This document shows positions 1-5,421 of a stretch of DNA of 5,622 bases, one piece after another; within the stretch, counting starts at the first letter, position 1, and the number at the start of each line of letters is the position of its first letter. The notes below the pieces were generated by a model, which worked only from the letters and a program-made list of their open reading frames with translations, was not told the DNA's origin and ran no database searches. The position numbers and the translations under genes were made by a program. This DNA comes from Gammaproteobacteria bacterium (GTDB lineage Bacteria; Pseudomonadota; Gammaproteobacteria; Pseudomonadales; Pseudomonadaceae): positions 1 through 5,622 of the forward strand of contig JAAZJF010000267.1 of assembly GCA_012800475.1 (NCBI GenBank), given 5' to 3'.

Positions 1-901
1 GTCCAGCATCCGCCGCAGCTAACAGATCTTCTTTGGTGGCAGCAATCACGCGAATATCCAAAGGGATCAACTGATTAGAACCCACACGTTCCACTACGCG
101 CTCTTGCAACAGACGCAGCAGTTTCACCTGCACATCCAGACTCATGCTTTCAATTTCATCCAGAAAAATCGTGCCGCCATTAGCGTATTCAAACTTACCA
201 ATACGGCGTTTTTGCGCACCGGTAAACGCACCGCTCTCATGGCCAAACAACTCGCTTTCAATCACTGATTCCGCCAAAGCACCGGCATTAATAGCGACAA
301 AAGGCGCATCACAGCGTGCGGATAGATCGTGTAATGCGCGCGCAACGACTTCCTTACCGCTGCCGGTCTCACCCAGAATTAACACATCCGCCTGAATGGT
401 CGCCAAGGCACTGACTTGATCACGCAAACGCTGCACGCTGGGTGAATGACCCAGCAAACGCTCGCCTAACATCCGCTGCTCGCTGAGGGCCAGACGTAAT
501 GAGCGATTCTCTAAGACCAAGCGCCGCACCTCTAACGCACGGCGCACGCTATCGAGTAATAATTCACTGGCAAAAGGTTTTTGCAAAAAATCATAGGCAC
601 CAATACGCATCGCCTGCACTGCCAGCGGTACATCGCCATGGCCGGTAATTAACAAGACAGGCAATTGCTCATCCACCTGCTGCAACTGCTCTAACAGCTC
701 AATGCCATCCATACCCGGCATGCGAATATCAGTCACCAACACACCCGACCATTGCGCAGGTAACGCCGCTAAAACACCTTCAGCGCTGCCATAGGCTTGC
801 ACGCGCAGCCCAGCTAAATCAAAGGTTTGGCACAGCGCGGTACGCAAATGGATATCGTCATCCAAGAGTACAACGTCAGTTTCATGGCTGATCTGTATCA
901 T
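1..901 (-). CDS. dctD: DctD-type sigma-54-dependent response regulator (partial, C-terminus beyond window)
   Basis: This is the cytoplasmic response regulator that is phosphorylated by the adjacent kinase and activates sigma-54 promoters, in known relatives those of C4-dicarboxylate transporters. The first 300 residues read without a stop. The receiver domain (about residues 8-120) has the acidic cluster D14-D16, phospho-acceptor D58 in TDIRMPGMDG, T86 and K108. A linker leads to the AAA+ domain from about 145, with Walker A GETGSGKE (177-184), the sigma-54 contact loop GAFTGA (224-229), and Walker B IFLDEIESMS (245-254). The DEIESM form and GHGDVPLAVQAM after the receiver are typical of DctD. 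The rest of the AAA+ domain, including the arginine finger, and the Fis-type DNA-binding domain are off the left edge. The ATG overlaps the dctB stop as ATGA (901-898), with AGGA at 914-911 as ribosome binding site, so the two genes are translationally coupled. AauR- or MifR-like regulators of acidic amino acid or 2-oxoglutarate uptake are close relatives and remain possible. Confidence 0.9.
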   Translation of the reverse strand, partial: MIQISHETDVVLLDDDIHLRTALCQTFDLAGLRVQAYGSAEGVLAALPAQWSGVLVTDIRMPGMDGIELLEQLQQVDEQLPVLLITGHGDVPLAVQAMRIGAYDFLQKPFASELLLDSVRRALEVRRLVLENRSLRLALSEQRMLGERLLGHSPSVQRLRDQVSALATIQADVLILGETGSGKEVVARALHDLSARCDAPFVAINAGALAESVIESELFGHESGAFTGAQKRRIGKFEYANGGTIFLDEIESMSLDVQVKLLRLLQERVVERVGSNQLIPLDIRVIAATKEDLLAAADAG

Positions 902-2697
902 TCAAAACGGTCCTCGCTCGAACGTAAATTCACCGCGGATGGGATCTCTCGCAAATATAAAGTCACTTGCGCGCCACCTTCAGGATGATTAGCAAATAAT
1001 AAGCGACCTTTAAGGGCTTTAATTAAAGTCTCACAAATAGCCAAACCCAAACCTAAGCCGCGGGCGCTTGTTTTAGTGGTGTAAAAAGGCTCGCAAGCCT
1101 GTTGCAAAGCCTGCTCGGTAAAGCCCGATCCATTATCACGCAAGATCAGTACCACCCAACCGTCTTCGACCCGCGTATTGAGCCAAATACGCCGTGGCAT
1201 ACCCTTTTCACTGAGGGCATCTAAGGCATTACTGATTAAGTTGCTCAACACTTGACGCAAGCGTGTTTCACCGGCTTCAACCCACAAGGTGGCATCGGGT
1301 ACATCACGGATAATCTCCACCTGTAAGCTGCGCTGACGCTTAGCGGTGAGCGCTAAAGCATCCTCAATTGCCGGCTGTAACGCCACATGCTCAGACGCCA
1401 AACGATCACGGCGAGCAAAAGCGCGCAAGTGACTGATAATCGATGCCATGCGCTCAGTGAGCTGCGCAACTAGATCTAAATTAGAGCGCACCTCAGCAAA
1501 GCGCTGCGTATCCAATAGCACCTTAGCGTTGTCGGTATAACTGCGAATGGCCGCCAAGGGCTGATTTAATTCATGACTGATACTGGCGGACATAATCCCC
1601 AGCGCAGACAGCTTTCCAGCTTGCACCAATTCATCTTGCGCGCGCACCAACTCTTGCTGAGCGGATTCACGCTCCAAGACTTCCTGTTTCAGTCGGCTGT
1701 TGAGGGTCTGTAAATCTTGAGTGCGCGTGCGCACATTGTCCTCTAACACACGCTTGGCTTGAGCATCCAGAGCAATGCGCTCAAGGTAATGCCGACGGCG
1801 CTGCATCAATAAACCCAAAATCAATAACACTGCCAACAAGGAAGCTGTCACTACAGCCAAAGCCGTGCGAGTCGGCTCTTTAAGCAAACGCTGAGGTGCT
1901 AAAATGCTGACCTGCCAACCGATATCATCCAAGCGTTTATCAAAGGTCAGCCAGTGCTCAGGTTTGAGATCAATGCGCTTGGGTGTCACCGAGGTATAGG
2001 GCTGGTGCTCGACAATACTGCGCTGCTCCTCTGCACTGAGTTCGCGTGTTGCACTAAAGCGCCAATCGACTTGCGAAGCCAAAATCACCACACCGTTTTT
2101 GTCCGTTACCAGCAACTGCTCGGGCGTATTGCCCCACAGCGTTTCGGTATAGTCTAAATCGACTTTCACCACGATCACGCCAATCACTTCACCTTTGGCG
2201 TACACCGCGCTACCAAAGTAATAACCGCGCTTAACTGAAATATTACCTAAGCCAAAAAACTCTCCCGTATGCCCTTGTAAGGCCTCACGAAAATACGGGC
2301 GAAAGGAGTAATTATTATTCACAAAACTGCGCTCAGCATCCCAGTTAGACGCGGCTAATGCCAGACCTTGGGTGTCCATCAAATAGATCACATCAGCGCC
2401 GGTTTGTTGCTGTAAACGCTTGAGCAGATCATTGGTCGTTTGCAAACTGAGCTCATCGGTGGGATTGAGCAAGACCTGCTGCACATTAGGTAAGCGCGCT
2501 AAAATCTGCGGTAACACTTCATAGCGCTGCAAGGTACCCAGTAAGTTAGCGACGAACAAATCTAAAGTTTGTGCATTTTTACGCTGCAAACCTTTCAGAT
2601 AATAATTTTCAACTAAACGCTGGGCCGGCCAGAGTAGCGTGATAAAGAATAACGCCAGCCACAACAAGTGGCGCCAACGTGGTTTTGCGGATGTCAT
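898..2697 (-). CDS. dctB: DctB-type C4-dicarboxylate sensor histidine kinase
   Basis: Inner-membrane sensor kinase of 599 residues, the normal length for DctB. It detects a ligand in the periplasm and phosphorylates the partner encoded directly downstream. Membrane helices lie at about 9-28 and 279-298 and enclose a tandem-PAS (dCache-like) sensor. Inside it, NNYSFRPYF (128-136), RGYYF (157-161) and VVKVDLD (176-182) resemble the succinate-binding signature of DctB proteins. A cytoplasmic helical segment at about 300-360 has coiled-coil character. The HisKA domain has phospho-acceptor H375 in SISHELNQPLAAIRSY. The ATPase domain has the N box RQVLSNLISNALDA (481-494), G1 box DNGSGF (521-526), F box FYTTK (538-542) and G2 box GLGLGLA (547-553), so all catalytic motifs are intact. 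The ATG at 2697 is preceded by GAGG at 2707-2704 with 6-nt spacing. The gene overlaps dctD by 4 bp and starts 61 bp after lysR. Ligand specificity (succinate, fumarate, malate) is inferred from family motifs only; an acidic amino acid or 2-oxoglutarate sensor is the main alternative. Confidence 0.9.
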   Translation of the reverse strand: MTSAKPRWRHLLWLALFFITLLWPAQRLVENYYLKGLQRKNAQTLDLFVANLLGTLQRYEVLPQILARLPNVQQVLLNPTDELSLQTTNDLLKRLQQQTGADVIYLMDTQGLALAASNWDAERSFVNNNYSFRPYFREALQGHTGEFFGLGNISVKRGYYFGSAVYAKGEVIGVIVVKVDLDYTETLWGNTPEQLLVTDKNGVVILASQVDWRFSATRELSAEEQRSIVEHQPYTSVTPKRIDLKPEHWLTFDKRLDDIGWQVSILAPQRLLKEPTRTALAVVTASLLAVLLILGLLMQRRRHYLERIALDAQAKRVLEDNVRTRTQDLQTLNSRLKQEVLERESAQQELVRAQDELVQAGKLSALGIMSASISHELNQPLAAIRSYTDNAKVLLDTQRFAEVRSNLDLVAQLTERMASIISHLRAFARRDRLASEHVALQPAIEDALALTAKRQRSLQVEIIRDVPDATLWVEAGETRLRQVLSNLISNALDALSEKGMPRRIWLNTRVEDGWVVLILRDNGSGFTEQALQQACEPFYTTKTSARGLGLGLAICETLIKALKGRLLFANHPEGGAQVTLYLREIPSAVNLRSSEDRFE

Positions 2698-2758
2698 ACG
2701 TATCCTCAGCCGAGGTGGGCTTGCTCAGGCAGGTCAATGGGGCGCATCAATAAGTTGA
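2698..2758 (-). other. Short lysR-dctB gap without clear promoter or terminator
   Basis: On the minus strand this 61-bp gap begins at the lysR stop with a weak dyad, ATCAA-ctta-TTGAT (2759-2746), that lacks a GC-rich stem and T tract. It ends with the dctB ribosome binding site GAGG (2707-2704), which also forms the 3' side of a small CCTC-GGCT-GAGG hairpin (2715-2704). A TTGACC hexamer (2737-2732) has no matching -10 box at normal distance. Read-through from lysR into dctBD is therefore plausible. Confidence 0.45.
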
Positions 2759-3646
2759 TCATTGCTGCACTAATAATTGAATCAAAGTTTTTACATACTC
2801 AGGCAAGGCTTGGGCATCACGCACAATAATACTGCGTTCGCGCACCGCCCAAGGCTCATTCAACTCAATAATACTCAACTCCATAGCCTGTTGATAACGT
2901 AACGCAGCCGAACGCGGCATGATCCCAATGCCCACACCTGCAGCAATCATGCGGCACATGGATTCAAAACCAAACACCTGAATGCGCACATTCAATTCAC
3001 GCTGCAAACCATCCACCTGATTTTGTAAAAAACGCAATAAGCTCGACTCTTCTTGCAGACAAATATGCGGATAATCCAAGGTATCGCGCAAACAGACCGA
3101 CAACTGAGCGGCTAAAGCATGCTGTGGATGCGTGGTTAACACTAAGCGATCGGTACAAAAGGGAATCACTTGTAAATCTTTGGCCGTGATGGGCCCCGCT
3201 GTAATGCCAATATCGCTCGCCCCTTCCGCCACACCCCGCAAGACATCAAGGTTAACGCGCTCTTGTAAATCAATGGTCAACTGCGGGTGTTGCACCATCA
3301 GCACCGCTAAGGTTTCCGGCAAAAAATCAGTGACAGCTGTGGTATTCGCAAAAATACGAATATGCCCCACATGCTGACCGCTGAACTCAGACAACTCGTT
3401 TTGCAGGTACTGCACTTGGCGCAACATAATTCGCGCATGCTTGAGCATGGTCTCGCCGGCCGCCGTCAACTCAACGCCTTGCGAGTCACGGTACAGCAAG
3501 CGCATCCCCACCTGCTGCTCTAGCTTTTTAATGCGATTACTGGCTGCAGCCGTCGACATATAGGATTTACGCGCACCTTGAGTCATGCTGGGTGTTTCAG
3601 CAATATTGATAAATAACCGTAAATCAGCCAAGTCAAAATGTATCAT
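2759..3646 (-). CDS. LysR-family transcriptional regulator
   Basis: DNA-binding regulator of 295 residues, the standard LysR length. The winged helix-turn-helix is at about residues 6-64; the recognition part AAASNRIKKLEQQVGMRLLYR (about 33-53) and LTAAGETML (60-68) are classic for the family. A linker helix follows, then a periplasmic-binding-protein-like effector domain from about 93 (GHIRIFANTTAVTDFLPETLA). The domain includes SDIGITAG and, near the end, GVGIGIMPRSAA, a common feature of the second effector subdomain. The ATG at 3646 is preceded by AAAAGGTG (3658-3651) 4 nt away, which supports this start. The gene is divergent from the TauE/SafE-type permease gene across 230 bp, an arrangement in which LysR proteins usually control the neighbour and themselves. 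A perfect dyad sits directly upstream of the start. The gene also points into dctB 61 bp downstream, so co-transcription is possible. The effector cannot be named from sequence; sulfite, a sulfonate or another anion would fit the permease family but is speculation. Confidence 0.9.
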   Translation of the reverse strand: MIHFDLADLRLFINIAETPSMTQGARKSYMSTAAASNRIKKLEQQVGMRLLYRDSQGVELTAAGETMLKHARIMLRQVQYLQNELSEFSGQHVGHIRIFANTTAVTDFLPETLAVLMVQHPQLTIDLQERVNLDVLRGVAEGASDIGITAGPITAKDLQVIPFCTDRLVLTTHPQHALAAQLSVCLRDTLDYPHICLQEESSLLRFLQNQVDGLQRELNVRIQVFGFESMCRMIAAGVGIGIMPRSAALRYQQAMELSIIELNEPWAVRERSIIVRDAQALPEYVKTLIQLLVQQ

Positions 3647-3657
3647 TGGGCACCTTT

Positions 3658-3680
3658 TGCGTTAACCAAAACTTAACGCA
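3658..3680. promoter_or_regulatory. Perfect 8+8 bp dyad, candidate LysR operator
   Basis: TGCGTTAA at 3658-3665 and TTAACGCA at 3673-3680 are perfect inverted repeats separated by 7 bp. Inside lies T3663-N11-A3675, the classic LysR-box pattern within a symmetrical dyad. The site is immediately upstream of the divergent lysR gene and its left end touches the lysR Shine-Dalgarno sequence. Binding there by the LysR protein would fit autoregulation and possibly control of the divergent permease gene. On the lysR transcript the same bases could form an RNA hairpin next to the ribosome binding site. The repeats are seen directly; the binding role is inferred. Confidence 0.6.
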
Positions 3681-3761
3681 CTATCAAAATAAAGCAGATA
3701 TACAAAACACCAGGAAGTTTGTCATGATGCCGCCTATAAACAAACACCTCAGCCCATAACC

Positions 3762-3792
3762 CAGCACCGCATTTAATTACACAGCACCGCAT
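3762..3792. repeat. 11-bp direct repeat with 20-bp period
   Basis: CAGCACCGCAT occurs at 3762-3772 and again at 3782-3792, 20 bp apart start to start, close to two turns of the helix. This places the copies on the same DNA face, as expected for tandem protein binding sites, in the control region between lysR and the permease gene. The sequence does not resemble the dyad at 3658-3680, so if functional it may bind a different protein. No function is known. Confidence 0.5.
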
Positions 3793-3876
3793 GCAATGCC
3801 GCTTACCAAATTTGCAGCCATAGAGCCTGCTTTGGATGGCCGCAGTGTATGCGCTCACTCCATAAGGCGCTATAAC

Positions 3877-4623
3877 GTGATCGACTTTCTTATCAATATA
3901 ATCATCGGTGCTGTACTGGGTCTATTCGGGGGATTATTAGGTATTGGCGGTGGTCTATTTGCTATTCCTACACTCAGCCTGATGTACGGTATGGATCAAC
4001 AACTGGCGCAAGGTACGGCGTTAGTTATGGTCGTGCCCAATATTGTTTTAGGTATGTATAAATACAACCAACGCAATAAAATCCAGTGGCGAACAGCCGT
4101 CCTACTCGGCTCATGCGCCTTTGTTTTATCTTGGTTTGGGGCACTGATTGCCATTGACCTGGATCACAAGGTGATGCGCCAAATCTTTATCGGCTTCCTC
4201 ATTTTTATTGCGGTGTGGAATCTTTTACAAATGCTGGCTAAACGCACCACGCAGGGTTTGCACGATGCACCTTGGCCCTACTTTGCGGGTCTGGGTAGTT
4301 TGGGTGGTTTTCTAGGCGGTTTATTTGGTGTGGGTAGTGCGGTGATCGCAACACCGGTACTCACACTGTTTTTTGGTGCCAGCCAAGTGGTCGCTCAAGG
4401 TTTATCTTTGGCCATCGCGGTACCCACAACGATGTCTACATTAGCGACCTACAGTTGGCACAATCAAGTGGACTGGACCACTGGTATAGCCATGGCCATT
4501 GGTGGTGTTTTAACCGTCAGCTACGGTGTACGCGCGGCGCACAGCTTGCCGCAGTCTGCATTAAAAGCCATCTTCAGCATCTTTGTACTATTGAGCGCAG
4601 TATTACTTTACGGACAGCTCTAA
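3877..4623 (+). CDS. TauE/SafE-family membrane permease (putative sulfite/organic anion exporter)
   Basis: Polytopic inner-membrane protein of 248 residues, typical for the TauE/SafE (DUF81) family, whose studied members move sulfite, sulfoacetate or related small anions. The family's internal duplication is obvious. Repeat one has GLFGGLLGIGGGLFAIPTL (15-33) followed by QQLAQGTALVMVVP (41-54). Repeat two has GGFLGGLFGVGSAVIATPVL (143-162) followed by QVVAQGLSLAIAVP (170-183). About eight hydrophobic segments are visible. I chose GTG 3877 because TAAGGCG (3863-3869) lies 7 nt before it and the protein then opens straight into a membrane helix. The in-frame ATG at 3796 would add 27 mostly polar residues and has no ribosome binding site. 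The divergent LysR gene probably regulates it. Substrate is unknown; the family name should not be read as proof of sulfite export. The gene ends with TAA at 4621-4623. Confidence 0.85.
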   Translation: MIDFLINIIIGAVLGLFGGLLGIGGGLFAIPTLSLMYGMDQQLAQGTALVMVVPNIVLGMYKYNQRNKIQWRTAVLLGSCAFVLSWFGALIAIDLDHKVMRQIFIGFLIFIAVWNLLQMLAKRTTQGLHDAPWPYFAGLGSLGGFLGGLFGVGSAVIATPVLTLFFGASQVVAQGLSLAIAVPTTMSTLATYSWHNQVDWTTGIAMAIGGVLTVSYGVRAAHSLPQSALKAIFSIFVLLSAVLLYGQL

Positions 4624-4668
4624 CACCTTTTAAAAAGGCCGTGAACACTGCACTTGCCAGCCGATCGC

Positions 4669-4697
4669 CTGACGCAGCAGGCAATCTGGCGTATAGT
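4669..4697 (+). promoter_or_regulatory. Candidate sigma-70 promoter for yhhQ
   Basis: CTGACG (4669-4674) and TATAGT (4692-4697) are separated by 17 bp, each matching four or five of six consensus positions. Transcription would start near 4704, giving a leader of about 58 nt that contains the whole predicted riboswitch. The -10 box lies inside a small inverted repeat, GCGTA-tag-TACGC (4689-4701). A promoter here would free yhhQ from the permease gene upstream, although read-through remains possible because I see no terminator between them. Confidence 0.55.
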
Positions 4698-4728
4698 ACG
4701 CGCCTGTAACACCTCGGCTTCAATGCCC

Positions 4729-4758
4729 ATGGTTCCCTCACCCCATTCAAAAAGGTGT
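4729..4758 (+). ncRNA. preQ1-I riboswitch candidate on the yhhQ ribosome binding site
   Basis: The leader has the core of the preQ1-I aptamer in order: GGUUC, four loop bases, ACCCC matching the ACNCC pattern, then an A-rich tail. It folds as an H-type pseudoknot. P1 is AUGG (4729-4732) with CCAU (4743-4746). P2 is CCU (4736-4738), just after UUC as in the Bacillus subtilis aptamer, with AGG (4753-4755). The A tract (4749-4752) fills the loop crossing P1, and C4742 aligns with the cytidine that pairs with the ligand. The AGG of P2 is the Shine-Dalgarno core of yhhQ, 6 nt before its ATG, so ligand binding should block translation. The gene controlled is the preQ0/preQ1 importer, which independently supports the call. 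P1 is only 4 bp and the tail loop is short, so this is a lean version. Folding and binding are predictions from reading. Confidence 0.75.
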
Positions 4759-4761
4759 CTA

Positions 4762-5421
4762 ATGTTGACTCTAACCGGCCCACGCCAGCGTGCGGCAGTG
4801 GCAACGCTGATTGCGTTCCATATCTTTATCGTCATTGCCAGTAACTATCTGGTGCAATTCCCGATGCAGCTTTTGGGCTGGCAAACCACGTGGGGAGCTT
4901 TCAGCTTTCCATTTATTTTTCTGGCAACAGATCTGACAGTCCGCCTATTGGGCAAGCAACCGGCACGACGCGTGATTGCTTATGTCATGCTACCGGCGCT
5001 ATTGGTGTCGTATGCCGTGTCGGTCGTGTTTCAGGAAGGTGAGTTTCGCGGTATTGCCGCTTTACTGGTGTTCAATAGCTTTGTGCTGCGCATTTCTTTG
5101 GCGAGTTTTGCGGCCTATGCTGTGGGCCAATTAGCCGATATTCGAGTGTTTGATCGTTTGCGCCAGCTGCCACAATGGTGGATCGCTCCCACAGCCTCAA
5201 CGGTGCTGGGTAATTTGCTTGATACGTTTGTGTTTTTCGCCATCGCTTTTTGGTACAGCAGTAATCCCTTTATGGCCGAGCATTGGGTTGAGATCGCGAT
5301 CGTGGATTATGTGATTAAACTGATGATCAGCTTGCTGCTGTTTATTCCGCTCTACGGCGTACTACTGAGTGTGTTGCTGCGTGTTATGGGTGCACCGGCT
5401 ACAACAAAGCCTAGTGTTTGA
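4762..5421 (+). CDS. yhhQ: YhhQ, queuosine precursor (preQ0/preQ1) transporter
   Basis: Inner-membrane importer of 219 residues from the VUT family (COG1738). The Escherichia coli member takes up the 7-deazaguanine precursors preQ0 and preQ1 for queuosine modification of tRNA. Stretches recalled as nearly identical to the E. coli protein include SNYLVQFP (27-34), TTWGAFSFPFIFLATDLTVR (42-61), FDRLRQ (130-135), WWIAPTAS (139-146) and FMAEHWVEIAIVDY (170-183). About six hydrophobic membrane segments are visible. ATG 4762 is chosen because AAAGGTG lies just before it and translation then begins at the usual distance from the first helix. The in-frame ATG at 4654 would add 36 polar residues and run through the promoter and riboswitch. 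Control is predicted to be translational feedback by preQ1 through the leader. The gene lies 138 bp after the TauE/SafE-type gene, probably as a separate unit. Whether the host makes preQ1 itself or depends on import cannot be judged here. Confidence 0.93.
   Translation: MLTLTGPRQRAAVATLIAFHIFIVIASNYLVQFPMQLLGWQTTWGAFSFPFIFLATDLTVRLLGKQPARRVIAYVMLPALLVSYAVSVVFQEGEFRGIAALLVFNSFVLRISLASFAAYAVGQLADIRVFDRLRQLPQWWIAPTASTVLGNLLDTFVFFAIAFWYSSNPFMAEHWVEIAIVDYVIKLMISLLLFIPLYGVLLSVLLRVMGAPATTKPSV

Larger units (their letters stand above)
3647..3876. other. Divergent intergenic control region lysR / tauE-like gene
   Basis: This 230-bp region separates divergent genes and contains no credible coding sequence. 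It is AT-rich near lysR. It contains the dyad at 3658-3680 and the direct repeat at 3762-3792. A TATAAA at 3735-3740 has a TTGTCA (3719-3724) only 10 bp upstream, too close for a normal sigma-70 promoter. I could not assign a convincing promoter to either gene, although both must start here. The long leader of the permease gene, and TAAGGCG at 3863-3869 as its ribosome binding site, complete the region. Confidence 0.55.

Noticed and set aside
144..395. Plus-strand open frame of 83 codons opposite dctD
   Set aside because: It lies antisense to the well-supported AAA+ coding sequence, has no ribosome binding site and no protein-family resemblance.
1954..2157. Plus-strand open frame opposite the DctB sensor domain
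   Set aside because: Shadow of dctB; low-quality composition and no independent signals.
3673..3858. Minus-strand 61-codon open frame in the lysR/permease intergenic region
   Set aside because: Cysteine-rich, shadow-like composition; it runs across the candidate operator and repeats and has no convincing ribosome binding site.
4624..4638. CCTTTTAAAAAGG after the permease stop as an intrinsic terminator
   Set aside because: The near-palindrome is AT-rich, has no GC stem and is not followed by a T tract.
2706..4719. CACCTCGGCT occurring both before dctB (minus strand) and before yhhQ (plus strand)
   Set aside because: A 10-bp match between two places on either strand is expected by chance in a window of this size, and the two sites have different contexts.
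4654..4761. Upstream in-frame ATG as the yhhQ start
   Set aside because: It would translate through the promoter and the riboswitch; the extra residues are polar and absent from the E. coli protein as I recall it, whereas ATG 4762 has a good ribosome binding site.
4574..4835. Two overlapping minus-strand open frames across the yhhQ leader
   Set aside because: They lie opposite the permease end, the riboswitch and the yhhQ start; no translation signals and no family resemblance.
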